Origin: Cryptosporidium bovis
Taxonomy: Eukaryota > Apicomplexa > Conoidasida > Eucoccidiorida > Cryptosporidiidae
Length of the DNA stretch: 64,000 nt
NCBI GenBank assembly: GCA_009768925.2
Contig: VHIT02000028.1
Coordinates: forward strand, 534,001 to 598,000
Direction: 5' to 3'
The notes under the pieces are model-generated. The model had not been told where the DNA came from, did no database searches, and saw only the letters and a list, made by a program, of their open reading frames with translations. The stretch's first letter is position 1. Every line of letters starts with the position of its first letter. This document shows, piece by piece, positions 32,801-42,445 of this stretch. A program made the translations under genes and the position numbers.

Positions 32801-35125
32801 AAGATAATTACTAGAAAATTTAGTGAGTTGTCTGTATTCTACGACGATTTTTGCAAAGATGAGAAATTTACTGAAATATCTGGTCACGTTAAATTCGAGA
32901 GTTATAATTGGTACATTTCGAATTTTTTTGGCAAAAAGAACTTTATAATACTTTTTGTACTATTGTTTCTACTAGTCATTTCAGTCACTGTCATTGATAT
33001 TGTTATTATACTTTGGAGTGGAACAGATATAGATATGAGAAAAAGAATGATACTTAACAAACAATTTGACAATAATCTGCTATACAAACATGGTGTCAAG
33101 TATATGTTGGTGTTTATTTTAATGGTCGTTTTTGTATTTATAGTTAAAGTAGTATCTACGTTTATAGAGGTTAATTCAATACTAAAATCAGCAACGATAT
33201 TACACAACAAATTGCTTTTTGAGATAATTAATTCCCCACTCACGTTTTTTGATTCTCTCGATTCTCAGTCTTTAGTCAATATATTTTCAATGGATTTGGG
33301 AATAATTGATGGAGAATTGAATTTATCAATACTTATTAAGCTGTTTAACACACTGGTTTCTCAGTGTTATATTCTGTGGTCCAGTCCAATATGCATTGTG
33401 CTTTTTCCGTTACTGTCATACTATTACTACATATATATATTTAAACCAACGAGAATACAAACAAGAGAAAGTTACAGATTTTTGTTGAATACATATGGCC
33501 CACTATGCAATAAAACTGAATGCAATATTCGTGGTTCCTATACCATTAGAAATATGAAGTTCAATGAATATTACAAAAAGGATACAAACAAGGTTTTGCA
33601 TACTCTGCAAAAGACCTTTTATTATAGCTATTCAATCATCATCTGGAGATTAATTAGGACTCTATTTTTCGGGATATTGCTTGTTCTTCTTTTATTTATT
33701 TGTCCAACAATATCTCGAGTATTGAACTTTAAATTACCATTGTGGATAACAAGATATGCAAATAGCTATCAATCTGCCTTAATATCTAGCTTTTTGGTGC
33801 TATCTCTATCAATAATAATATCTTTGCCAAACACTATAACGGCACTTATAACGAATATTATTGATTTAGAAAAGAACATGTGTTCTGTTCAGAGATTCCA
33901 CATCCTCCAAAAGCAAATGAGGCAATCATCTAGACGCGAGCTCTACAAAAGCCAGTCATCACTCAAAAGTCACGAGAGTGATATTTATAATCTATCTCCT
34001 TTAAATGAGGATTTAATCATACATGATATAACTATGTCATACAATAATAACGTCGTTCTTAATAATTTAAGTTTAAGAATTAAGAAAGGTGAACATATTG
34101 GTTTGCTTGGGAGAACGGGTTCTGGAAAATCTACGCTTTTTCAGTGTATACTTGGTAATTATAAGCTAGACAACGGATTCATTATTTTAGATGGGGTTAA
34201 CATTGAATCATACTCATTAAAAAAAGACCATCTTAAGAATCACGATTATAATCTTGTAAGACAGACCTACGGTCACAATATATTTAAGGAATGCATAAAT
34301 GAACTTTACAGTAACACTGGTAGAAACTACTTTATAGGTTATTTGCCCCAAAATAGCATATACATCAAAAACTGGACTGTAAGAAACTACATTGACCCCT
34401 TCAACCAGCACAGTGATAGTGATATCTGGAAAGCAATCGACGAATTGTCGTTTAATTCAATATTTGAATACCTGCCTAATGGCCTTGATTCAATCGTTTA
34501 TTCCGATAACTATGAGGATAATTTTCAACAGTTTATGGGGAAAAAGACCAAAAAACAAATTGACAGGAATTACAGTGTATGTGAATGTATATTTTCTCTT
34601 TCTCAACTAAGATTAATATCTTTTCTCAGACTTTATCTGAATTCTTCCGAATACAAACTTTTATTGGTAGATGAACCACCGATCAACGGAAACGATGACG
34701 ATAAAACCCATTTTGGTGTCAAAGACTGTGACAATGACATTAATGGCAGTGACTTTGGGGTTAATTTCGACCACAAAAATAGCAAAGATAATGATTTAAG
34801 TGACAACTTCAATATTAAAATAAGCATTTCAAAAAGTAATGGAACGAATGATGGAGGAAATGTAAAACACCTTAACATTAAGTTTCGCAAAAAAGATGGT
34901 GGTTGTACAAGTAGAAATAAAAGCGAGCTGCCTTCGATATCTTACCTTATAAACGAGCACTTTAGACACTGCATTGTCATTATCATTGCTCATCATAAGG
35001 ACTCAATAAAGTACTGCGACAAGGTGCATATCATGGGAAAAGGCTGCATTGAAAAAGTTATAGATCTCAAAGAAAATGGAAATATTGAGAGCCTAAACTC
35101 GTTGTTCAAATATATTAAAGCGTGA
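29900..35125 (+). CDS. Full-length ABC transporter, ABCC/MRP type
   Basis: 1741 aa, one exon, arranged TMD1-NBD1-TMD2-NBD2. NBD1 has Walker A GDHGSGKS (about residue 685), signature LSNGQKSRVSLAR, and a Walker B ending CMDSAFE in which the catalytic Glu is replaced. NBD2 has Walker A GRTGSGKS (about 1411), Q-loop GYLPQNS, intact Walker B LLLVDEPP and H-loop IIAHHKDS, but its signature reads FSLSQLRLISF instead of LSGGQ. One ATP site is therefore complete (NBD2 Walker motifs with NBD1 signature) and the other degenerate, the usual ABCC pattern. Such pumps export organic anions, glutathione conjugates or drugs. A 55-residue Asp/Asn-rich insert lies between Walker B and the H-loop of NBD2. The stop is 26 bp from the stop of the converging gene. 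Confidence 0.9.
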   Translation: MKKDKNEETRNSIYRPKKWYYSFSPRYLTFGFISPYMKLKEKDMMKEDDLPSIPSKDDPMKLGKYLEKAIRYEEKKALLSGREPSLMRVLLRAYYPFMIICVLSTIIIDLIRFSVGLVIRRIVSDLQKPMPLSDSDKTSSIVNFLLVFGIMVSSAITIPHLVFYQYRFIFRTYASLAANILWRGLMKPGGLLVRKSIEKNGIIPPFAMDMEIVSKKKGIFDYFFKSKTSDKSLTSIRSDNKIYSFNGSNSSIINGGDESLNDNSDYYKSYAVRVNYINIYNVMMGDLFPCSLLIGNLISVLLFPLRIIFASYAISLILNSSVNKTDGRIGWIINVSLLLCIITLMLFIIISVIIQIKSGYLRKPLFFVKDYRVEDLRYILSNIRTIKLLNWESFVYKNVVELRTHEMNWRRKKLLLTSISDIFCFCSSFFSQAVLFLSLGFLFKHYYNQFSIPGTATVPIIFSLSTLFTSVSLLPEELGYVIQGFISLKRIQTFIFSRLDETPLLEDKKSCEKLSILALEDEIMNNDYKNISLYYINATFSRQLYDHPVYRYLHQLGHIRSSGGLDLLFKKLYSIYNLDHFSVDTKEGNSNYRLLSGDFDFNLINLSGMTEITSLLNGNSFDKEDINKIFEYYATTRENGINSNKTIEFDVDSRYKSLNRISPCLVNINVKLFYGDICFIIGDHGSGKSTFINSILGELFRISGDVYIGDKERNIDIINSNPWIPSGTFKEVVLAGREYDNDLFELTSELCQLKTDVENWDLGVDKVIEEYGNNLSNGQKSRVSLARSIYQEKKTVNKKRILCMDSAFENIDPNLTCKILNSLFSKEELGKKDTNGVYDLIVPHRNPNNYTVIITLSRSTFSYIINNSLSNTEFNLRFFSINNMKLEEFNYALDKKTPNYIENHNKIIDSSTNEFENTNDGEISSLRETSAISVKKKRNICRKTIVKQPKMYFGENGLFKAMEIETSKIITRKFSELSVFYDDFCKDEKFTEISGHVKFESYNWYISNFFGKKNFIILFVLLFLLVISVTVIDIVIILWSGTDIDMRKRMILNKQFDNNLLYKHGVKYMLVFILMVVFVFIVKVVSTFIEVNSILKSATILHNKLLFEIINSPLTFFDSLDSQSLVNIFSMDLGIIDGELNLSILIKLFNTLVSQCYILWSSPICIVLFPLLSYYYYIYIFKPTRIQTRESYRFLLNTYGPLCNKTECNIRGSYTIRNMKFNEYYKKDTNKVLHTLQKTFYYSYSIIIWRLIRTLFFGILLVLLLFICPTISRVLNFKLPLWITRYANSYQSALISSFLVLSLSIIISLPNTITALITNIIDLEKNMCSVQRFHILQKQMRQSSRRELYKSQSSLKSHESDIYNLSPLNEDLIIHDITMSYNNNVVLNNLSLRIKKGEHIGLLGRTGSGKSTLFQCILGNYKLDNGFIILDGVNIESYSLKKDHLKNHDYNLVRQTYGHNIFKECINELYSNTGRNYFIGYLPQNSIYIKNWTVRNYIDPFNQHSDSDIWKAIDELSFNSIFEYLPNGLDSIVYSDNYEDNFQQFMGKKTKKQIDRNYSVCECIFSLSQLRLISFLRLYLNSSEYKLLLVDEPPINGNDDDKTHFGVKDCDNDINGSDFGVNFDHKNSKDNDLSDNFNIKISISKSNGTNDGGNVKHLNIKFRKKDGGCTSRNKSELPSISYLINEHFRHCIVIIIAHHKDSIKYCDKVHIMGKGCIEKVIDLKENGNIESLNSLFKYIKA

Positions 35126-35151
35126 TATTCAAGTAACATATTATCTATTTT

Positions 35152-36366
35152 CTACAGGACAACCAAGCCATTGTAGTCGTCGAAAGCTATAAATGTTTTT
35201 TCATTATTTGTGTTTGTGCAAACGAAATAAGACGGAATTATTGGATAATTTGGATTGTTATGTATTTCTTCACAAACAGGTAACGAGGATTTAGATATGA
35301 AAATAATGCTTTTAAAATAGTTGTTATTACATTCATTTTTGTTGAACAGCAACTTATTTAAGTTATTTTTAATTAGACATTGATTGTGTATTTTCAAAAA
35401 TTTCAGCACCACAACTTCATTTACATTAAAGCAACTATTTTTAGCATCTACATTATTTTCTGTTTGACTATTCTTTAAGTAGTATAAATTGTCCAATTCA
35501 ACTAATTCTTCAGAATATATATTGTTGCTATTCTTTGTTTTAAAATTCAATGCATGCAATGATTCACAGTCATTAATTGATATTATTCCCATATAACCAC
35601 AACTATGCGTGATGTATTTAATTAGCGAATATATTGAATTAAATATAGTGTTGCTATTTGTATAATAACCAAATATGTGGTTGTAATAACTCGTTTCCCG
35701 TTTATTTGTGATTAATCCTTGATCGTTAATATTAGTTATTACTAGTGAATTTATATCTATATTCCAAAAATTAAGTGAATCTATTACAAAAACTCCTAAG
35801 TCATAACTTTTTAATGTTATTTCCCTAATCACACAAAGTAAGTCCAACAAATCAGAAATTTGTATCACATTTAAGTTTTTCAAACACAATTTTACTGTAT
35901 TATTCAAATAAATCTTTTTATTTTTATTGTACTTTATAGTTTCGTGAATATAATTTTTTTCTGATTTGCCTTCTAAGTCGATCATTCTTTTCTCTATTGT
36001 AGGTATTAGGTGCTTTTCTACAAAAACCTGCGTGAAAAAACCATTATCAGTATCTATGTAATACACTCTTAAATCCTCCCCGTTTATTTCTTTTGGTAGT
36101 ATTAAATTAGATATAATGTGTTGTATCAACATTGATTTTCCTGAACCACTTGATCCAAATATTCCCATTATTTCTCCTGGACCAAATGTAACACCCTTGT
36201 CACCCATTATCTCTCTCAATACGTCATCTTTGAATTCTACTTTATATATATTTTTCAGTAGCAAACCCCTCAAAGTGTCATCTAAGTCCATCAATCCCGA
36301 TTTTTCCAAATTTTCTGATGTTATTTTTTTATCCGGAGACTTTTTATCTGCACAGTATCTCAACAT
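35152..36366 (-). CDS. RecA-fold protein, XRCC2-like RAD51 paralog
   Basis: 404 aa, one exon. The RecA core has Walker A GSSGSGKS (residues 71-78) preceded by GPGEIMGIF, then LILPKEINGEDLRVYYIDTD, which closely parallels the XRCC2 segment after Walker A (CILP...VxVLFIDTD). Walker B is LGVFVIDSLNFW (about 194-205), again like XRCC2 LLILDSLSAFY. RAD51 paralogs support homologous recombination by helping RAD51 load on single-stranded DNA. A C-terminal Asn-rich third is lineage-specific. The alternative is another RAD51 paralog such as RAD51D or RAD55; the VYYIDTD and ILPK features favour XRCC2. The promoter side faces the CDK-like gene. Confidence 0.68.
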   Translation of the reverse strand: MLRYCADKKSPDKKITSENLEKSGLMDLDDTLRGLLLKNIYKVEFKDDVLREIMGDKGVTFGPGEIMGIFGSSGSGKSMLIQHIISNLILPKEINGEDLRVYYIDTDNGFFTQVFVEKHLIPTIEKRMIDLEGKSEKNYIHETIKYNKNKKIYLNNTVKLCLKNLNVIQISDLLDLLCVIREITLKSYDLGVFVIDSLNFWNIDINSLVITNINDQGLITNKRETSYYNHIFGYYTNSNTIFNSIYSLIKYITHSCGYMGIISINDCESLHALNFKTKNSNNIYSEELVELDNLYYLKNSQTENNVDAKNSCFNVNEVVVLKFLKIHNQCLIKNNLNKLLFNKNECNNNYFKSIIFISKSSLPVCEEIHNNPNYPIIPSYFVCTNTNNEKTFIAFDDYNGLVVL

Positions 36367-37015
36367 GGTTCACTACTTTATGTTCTTTTCTACAGTCCTT
36401 CTATTCTTTTATAACTATTTCTCTGTCCTTTACGCAAGTCAAACCTTTTTTATAATTATTGTCTCCTTAATCACCTTCTGGGTTCATTTACTCCATTAAA
36501 TTTGCTTTATTTCTTTATACTTTCTAAACAATGTATGATCTTATCTCGATATTCATATCACAATCTATAATATTCAAATAACGCAAACCACATATTAACT
36601 AGCATTAAACCTCGATAATAACAGCGTTTTACTACACTAATTCTAAGATTACATTTATCTCCTTTTAATATTTTTTTTTTGTACGCACAATTAAACTTGA
36701 AAATATTCGGTACCACACATTGCCGCCACCATAACCCGAATTATTTACATGCATGCATTCAAGGTAAAATTGAAAGGAATACAAAAATCATTAGTTAAAA
36801 TCGTTTTTTAATTATTGTAATAACCATCATTATTTTTACTCGATTTCTTACACACAGCATGAATGTCAAAAAATACTTAAATACAACTTTTGTTTTTTTT
36901 TCATAATATACACAAAAGTATACAAATATTTAATATATATATATGTAATACAATATAATACGGCTAAAAATAGTTATGGAAGCAAATAAAATTACATACT
37001 TAAATTAAATTAATC
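36367..37015. other. Divergent promoter region (XRCC2-like / CDK-like)
   Basis: 649 bp with GCCGCC at 36722-36727 and TGCATGCA at 36750-36757 near its middle. A 127-codon frame at 36116-36499 mostly overlaps the XRCC2-like gene and is rejected. Confidence 0.5.
36722..36757. promoter_or_regulatory. Paired GCCGCC and TGCATGCA sites
   Basis: E2F-like GCCGCC and AP2-like TGCATGCA lie 22 bp apart in a divergent promoter, echoing the pairs at 7634-7702 and 53250-53276. Function inferred. Confidence 0.45.
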
Positions 37016-38044
37016 ATGATAAGAAGGAGTAACGAATACCTTAGAAGTGATTTACTTATTAAAAACTATAAAGTCACAAACATACTTGGACAGGGTGCAT
37101 ACGGTGTTGTATATAAAGCTGTAAATATAAATGAAAAATACAATGCAAAAAATGAAAACATAAACACTAATAATATTAATGAAAACAATTTTGCCATTAA
37201 AGTATTTGATAAAGACCTATCTAAAAAAGGAATACATCCCAGTATATTAAGAGAAATTGGTATATTAAAAGAATTATCTAGCCATAATTTTAATGGAATT
37301 ATTAAATTAATTGATGTGATATTTGAAAATGAACGCATTTATGCAATTTACGAATATGGTGGTTCATCTTTACAAAATTTTTTTGAAGATAAATGTAATA
37401 AAAATATTATTAATTTACAATTTGGTATTAATGTATTCTTCCAAATCGTTAATTCTGTTAAATTCCTACATAATCTTGGAATTGTTCATCGTGATTTAAA
37501 ACCAGAAAACATACTTTTGGATAATAATAATGGAAAATATTTTAATATTAAAATTGCTGATTTTGGTCTCGCTAGATCAATTAGAAATCATTCGCATACT
37601 AATTATACTAGCGATGTAGTTACAATATATTATAAATCTCCAGAATTACTTGATTACTCAAATAACTATAATTCATTCATAATACCATTTGCCATCGATT
37701 ATTGGAGTATTGGTGTTATTGCACTTGAATTGTTCAATATTATTATAAATCAAGTAGAATTTAATATTCATAATAGTAAAAGAAGTAGAAGAATTGATAA
37801 CAATAAAGATATAATATGGTCACCATTCTTTTATGAAGGCAATGAACTTTCTGTACTCAATTCTATACAAAACTTTTTAAATCCTAATTTTAAAACTGAA
37901 AATCTAAAAAAGGTACTATTACCACTTTATGAATCATTTCCCAAAATATTCCATTTAATATCAGAATTATTAGAAATTGATCCAAATAAAAGATGCTCAT
38001 GTATTTACGCCTTTGATATATTGAAAGAATATGCTACTATTTAA
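37016..38044 (+). CDS. CDK-like Ser/Thr protein kinase
   Basis: 342 aa, one exon, essentially only a kinase domain. Seen: glycine loop GQGAYGVVYKA, ATP lysine FAIKVF, C-helix HPSILRE in the place of the CDK PSTAIRE, catalytic HRDLKPEN, magnesium motif ADFGLAR, activation segment TSDVVTIYYKSPELL (CDKs: THEVVTLWYRAPE), and IDYWSIGVIALEL. All catalytic residues are present, so it should be active; the cyclin-facing helix is altered, so cyclin dependence is uncertain. It falls in the CMGC group near CDK-related kinases. Asn-rich insert after the ATP loop. Its TAA ends one base before the stop of the minus-strand gene. Confidence 0.88.
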   Translation: MIRRSNEYLRSDLLIKNYKVTNILGQGAYGVVYKAVNINEKYNAKNENINTNNINENNFAIKVFDKDLSKKGIHPSILREIGILKELSSHNFNGIIKLIDVIFENERIYAIYEYGGSSLQNFFEDKCNKNIINLQFGINVFFQIVNSVKFLHNLGIVHRDLKPENILLDNNNGKYFNIKIADFGLARSIRNHSHTNYTSDVVTIYYKSPELLDYSNNYNSFIIPFAIDYWSIGVIALELFNIIINQVEFNIHNSKRSRRIDNNKDIIWSPFFYEGNELSVLNSIQNFLNPNFKTENLKKVLLPLYESFPKIFHLISELLEIDPNKRCSCIYAFDILKEYATI

Positions 38045-38045
38045 C

Positions 38046-41000
38046 TCAATTCTTTGGAAAAAATGGTGGTGGCACAGTTCTTACATAATATCCATTATTA
38101 CCTGTTAATTGCCTTGGCAACGAGTTATATCTTTTTGCAAAATAATAACCTCCATTATTATCATTATTATATTCATAATGGCAATTATTATTATATTGAT
38201 AACCAAAATTATTATTATTATTACTATTACTTAAACCACCTAAATTTATATTATTCACATTCTGCTTCATTGAATTTGATCTTGTTAATATAACTGAAGA
38301 TGAATTCGATGATGTTGGAGACGTTACTGTTGGAATAAGAGAATATGTTATCATTCGTGAAGATGAACTATTATTATTTGAGTTAATATCTTTATCTTGA
38401 ATTAATGGTGATGATACTACATTTATCGCCAATTTATTAGTATTATTAGATCTAACATTGTAATCATTTATCTTTTTTTTTATTGGCAATTTTTCTAAAT
38501 TATCTATCACATTTTCGTTTTTATATAAATGTGCTTTATTCTCATAATTATCATTGTCCGCTATATTAATATTGTCTTTATTGTTATTACAAGCATTAAA
38601 GGAAAATTCAGACGGAAACGTTGCATTATTATTATTATTACTTTCAGTATTCACATCGACTTTTTCATCTTTTATATTACTATTCTTTATATTTTTCAGT
38701 GCAATCTTAAACATTTCTGTTGCTGAACCTATTATTTTATCCGTATCATCTATATTAGATTCTGATGTATTAGTACTCATAATTAATTCAACCTCCTTTA
38801 ATTTTTTCATTTCTTCTGATAATATTCTCACCCTCTCTGACAAATCTACTATTTGATTATTTCTCTCCTCCTCTTTTTCAATACTATAATAAGTATCACA
38901 GTTATTATTATTTGTTCGGCTTATTATTTCAATACTTAATTCCTTACTTAATAATAACTTATTACAAGTGTCATTACTAATAATTTCAACCTTTTCCAAA
39001 TTAACATTACTCATATTTATTCTATTATTATTTATTATTTCAACAAACAAATTATTTCTATTTACCGTCAATTCACTAATATCGCATATTGGTTTTTTTA
39101 TTCCTCCCTTATTAAACATATCCTGATCTATTATCTCGACAAGCACATTATTACTACTTACTGTTAATTCAACATCTTTTTTATATAAGTTATTGAGACT
39201 ATAATTGTCATTGTTACATGTATTTTTTAAATCTTCCAATTTTAAATCATCATCTTCATAATCCTCGAACAAATAATAATTGTTCTTATTTACATTACTT
39301 TTCATAAAACTATTATTACTCCTATTCATTGAATTAACTGAAAAACATAAATTATTACTGTTAACATTATTAATACTTTGAAATAAAATTCTCGAATTTT
39401 CCAACTCGCGTATTCTTTCCATTTTTTCATTTTCAACCTGATTTATTAAATCATACACCGAGTTTAATAATGAAGTTTTTTCAACATTTAATTCATCACA
39501 CATTAATTTATAATTACGATTGTCTTCAACCAATTTATTATTATTTTTCATTAATAAATCATTGTTTTCCCTATACTTTATATTCTCTAATTTTAATTCC
39601 TCATTTTCCTTATTTTTTATATTTATTTTTTCATTATATTCATTCATTAATTTATTCTTCTCTTCTTCAATATTTATACTTGTATTATTTAACTCATCAT
39701 TTAATTTAATATACATATTTTTTTCCTTTTTTACAACATCTAATATTTTTTTCGTTTCTACTAATTCTAAATTTAAGTATTTTATTTCCTCTGATTGTCT
39801 TGTATTTTCTTTTATCTTTTTATCTATTATTAATTCTAATTCTTTTTTCTCCTTTATATATTTGTTTTTATCCTCATCAAACACCTTTAACTCACTATTT
39901 ATATAATTATTCAATGTATTCACTTCTTTAATTAATATATTATTTTCGTTACTAGTATTTTTAACTTTATCATTTAACTCATCTTTTAATTTACTTATAT
40001 ATTCTACCCTTTTTTTTAATTCAAATATCTCTTTATCCTTCAAAAGCATATTTTCCTGCAAATAATTCATCTTTGAATGATTATCTGATATTACTGAATT
40101 TAACTTTTCCTCTAATACATATCTCTCATTATTCAGTTGTTGATTCTCATATACATACTTTTTTATGCTCATGCTACTTTCGGTGTATATCTTATTTGTT
40201 AATAATAAATATATGAAATTTCGTTTGTTCCTTATCTCTATTAATTCTATTATTCTATTTAATTTATATATACTTGTTATTTTTTTATACTTGTTGTTAT
40301 TCATTCTTATACTTATTTGTTTTTTTGTTTTTTGTCTCCATAGAGTAAATATATACTGCAATTTCAGTAATCTCTCCTGTGATATCTTTTTTTCTTGTAA
40401 TTTTATTTCGCTTGATGATATTGCTTTTGATACTATACTTGTTGTATCATTTGCAATATTTTCATTGTTTGTCTTCATTAGACCTTTTTTATATATCAGC
40501 TTTATTTCACTATTATTACCATTTCTTATTTTATCTGATAAACTTGAATTATTTTCATCATATTTACCACTATCATCACAAATATTATTGTTATTTTCAA
40601 ATTGTTCATTTTTTTTTGATTTACTTATATATTTATTTATCATTTCTATTGCATCTGATAAATCTTCTGAATTTTCTGATATATTTTGCTTTATCATTTT
40701 TGTTCTCATCAACGTATTTGAACCACTAGTTCTTACTGATATTCTTGATACTGAATCCTCCGGTTTGATTCCCATTGAAATTCTATTTGGTTTATCTATA
40801 TTTGTCATTAATTTCGTTGTGTCTATTGAAATAATCCTATCTGTATTACAATCATTATTCTTTATACAACCCATTAAATTATGACTACTATACATTTGTT
40901 CCTCTATATTCATTACCGTTCTTTTACATGAGTAAAATATCAAATATATTTTCGATAATTTAAAATTTTTTTTGGCTTTTTCCTCCATCAATTTAATGTT

Positions 41001-41384
41001 CTTAACAGAATTCTCAATATCAACCTCAGTTAAAAAATTACTATCTAGACCAAATCTCTCCAGACCTAATATCCACTGTTTTTTTCCTATTATATCTATA
41101 TCTTTTAATAGGTTACATGGAAAATTAAAAATTGAATACAAATTTATCTCATCCGACCCGTTATTTTTATCATTGCTGCAAACTCCTTTGTGTTTCTTAT
41201 TTAGATAATATATTGATATCTCTAGCACGTCATTCAAGTCATATTTATACCTTGGTATTGCAAACGGCCATGAATTCACTATTTGTATGCCATTATTCTT
41301 GCTTTTTATTGTCAATGATATATCCCCTATTTCACTCTCATTTACTAAAGTCGGTTTTGGAATCGTCAAACTAACTTGTTTCAT
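38046..41384 (-). CDS. Long coiled-coil protein with N-terminal C2-like domain
   Basis: 1112 aa, one exon. Residues 1-150 look like an NT-C2/C2 beta-sandwich (GDISLTIKSKNNGIQIVNSW...DLNDVLEISIYYL). A basic segment with a KRTMNIEEQ region follows, then continuous heptad coiled coil from about 400 to 690. After this come Asn/Ser-rich stretches with an internal repeat: SELTV..NN[LV][FL]VEII at two adjacent places plus related VEII/IEII units. The C-terminus is Asn-rich and ends in PPPFFPKN. NT-C2 proteins tether membranes or the cytoskeleton, so a scaffold role is likely. Poly-Asn regions create many open shadow frames on the opposite strand. Its 3' end nearly abuts the kinase gene. Confidence 0.78.
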   Translation of the reverse strand: MKQVSLTIPKPTLVNESEIGDISLTIKSKNNGIQIVNSWPFAIPRYKYDLNDVLEISIYYLNKKHKGVCSNDKNNGSDEINLYSIFNFPCNLLKDIDIIGKKQWILGLERFGLDSNFLTEVDIENSVKNIKLMEEKAKKNFKLSKIYLIFYSCKRTVMNIEEQMYSSHNLMGCIKNNDCNTDRIISIDTTKLMTNIDKPNRISMGIKPEDSVSRISVRTSGSNTLMRTKMIKQNISENSEDLSDAIEMINKYISKSKKNEQFENNNNICDDSGKYDENNSSLSDKIRNGNNSEIKLIYKKGLMKTNNENIANDTTSIVSKAISSSEIKLQEKKISQERLLKLQYIFTLWRQKTKKQISIRMNNNKYKKITSIYKLNRIIELIEIRNKRNFIYLLLTNKIYTESSMSIKKYVYENQQLNNERYVLEEKLNSVISDNHSKMNYLQENMLLKDKEIFELKKRVEYISKLKDELNDKVKNTSNENNILIKEVNTLNNYINSELKVFDEDKNKYIKEKKELELIIDKKIKENTRQSEEIKYLNLELVETKKILDVVKKEKNMYIKLNDELNNTSINIEEEKNKLMNEYNEKINIKNKENEELKLENIKYRENNDLLMKNNNKLVEDNRNYKLMCDELNVEKTSLLNSVYDLINQVENEKMERIRELENSRILFQSINNVNSNNLCFSVNSMNRSNNSFMKSNVNKNNYYLFEDYEDDDLKLEDLKNTCNNDNYSLNNLYKKDVELTVSSNNVLVEIIDQDMFNKGGIKKPICDISELTVNRNNLFVEIINNNRINMSNVNLEKVEIISNDTCNKLLLSKELSIEIISRTNNNNCDTYYSIEKEEERNNQIVDLSERVRILSEEMKKLKEVELIMSTNTSESNIDDTDKIIGSATEMFKIALKNIKNSNIKDEKVDVNTESNNNNNATFPSEFSFNACNNNKDNINIADNDNYENKAHLYKNENVIDNLEKLPIKKKINDYNVRSNNTNKLAINVVSSPLIQDKDINSNNNSSSSRMITYSLIPTVTSPTSSNSSSVILTRSNSMKQNVNNINLGGLSNSNNNNNFGYQYNNNCHYEYNNDNNGGYYFAKRYNSLPRQLTGNNGYYVRTVPPPFFPKN

Positions 41385-42445
41385 TAATTCTATCTAATAG
41401 AACATATATTTCGACTTGTCCGCACTTAATTGTCAAACTAATTTCAATATATTTACCTATATATTTGTATATACAATACTTCAACTATTTTTAGAGTTGC
41501 TATTGTATTTATATATAACTGCACATTCAAAAAATAAATATCAAAATTTAACATAACACACTCCAATTTTTTTAATTATCTTCCAATTAATTTATCCTAT
41601 TTTCCTTTTTTGATCAACAATTACTTTTTCTTGACCTTTATTGCATTTATTTAGTGATCTTAGTTACAAGCATTATACCGCTAATTGCACCTCTAATGTA
41701 CTATTAGCCCACAAAGCCGTCAATGTCGTATTATTAATCTTTTATTTTAATAGAAATGTATTAGAACAAACCAATGCTTATTAAAGTGAACTCCATTAAA
41801 TACTTGATGTTTAAATGTTTATTCATTTCTTTATTCACATGTTTTTTTTCACTCATTTTATGTTACTTGAATGTTATTTGGATCTAGTGTCACGTGTCCG
41901 CTATTTGTTCCCAAATGAATATTTAAAACATTAAATGAGTTAGGGAATAAAAATATTCACTTCATTTCTACATTAATAAGTATATTACAATTTCATATAT
42001 ATATATTTTTATTATACAGAAAAAAGAATGCATCTTTAGCGCCAAATTGTTTTTTTTAATATTAGTTGAGGGATAGTTGAAGCAATACAGTTTAATACCG
42101 CAATGAAGATCTGATTTACAAGAAGAAAACTGTTTTTCCTTTATGACCTATGTTTTCAATAAAATTACAAATCTTATCTTAATTATACTAATTTTAAAAT
42201 AATTGTAATTATTTTTTGTGTATTTATATTGAAAATCCTCCGGTCTATAACTTATAATTAAATCTGCCAAATTTACGAGATAAGAGTATTGATACTTTTG
42301 ACAAGTGATTATTTGATAATTAAAAAATATAATACCAATAGATGTATGGTTTTTATACACTAATCAGATTAATTTAATTGTTTTTTATTAATAATATTAT
42401 TTTTTAAATATATATGCATCATATTATATTAACAATAAGAAAAAA
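41385..42445. other. Divergent promoter region upstream of ERH
   Basis: 1061 bp. Contains AGCGCCAAA at 42038-42046 (reverse of TTTGGCGC) about 400 bp before ERH. A 70-codon minus-strand frame at 42148-42360 has no recognisable feature. Confidence 0.45.
42039..42046 (-). promoter_or_regulatory. E2F-like site GCGCCAAA
   Basis: On the minus strand this is TTTGGCGC, an exact E2F half-site, in the ERH upstream region. Role inferred. Confidence 0.45.

Noticed and set aside
40165-40884. 239-codon plus frame opposite the coiled-coil gene
   Set aside because: Shadow of Asn/Lys/Ser-rich coding sequence on the minus strand.
42148-42360. 70-codon minus frame in the ERH promoter region
   Set aside because: Low-information Tyr/Ile/Asn sequence and no extension by plausible splicing.
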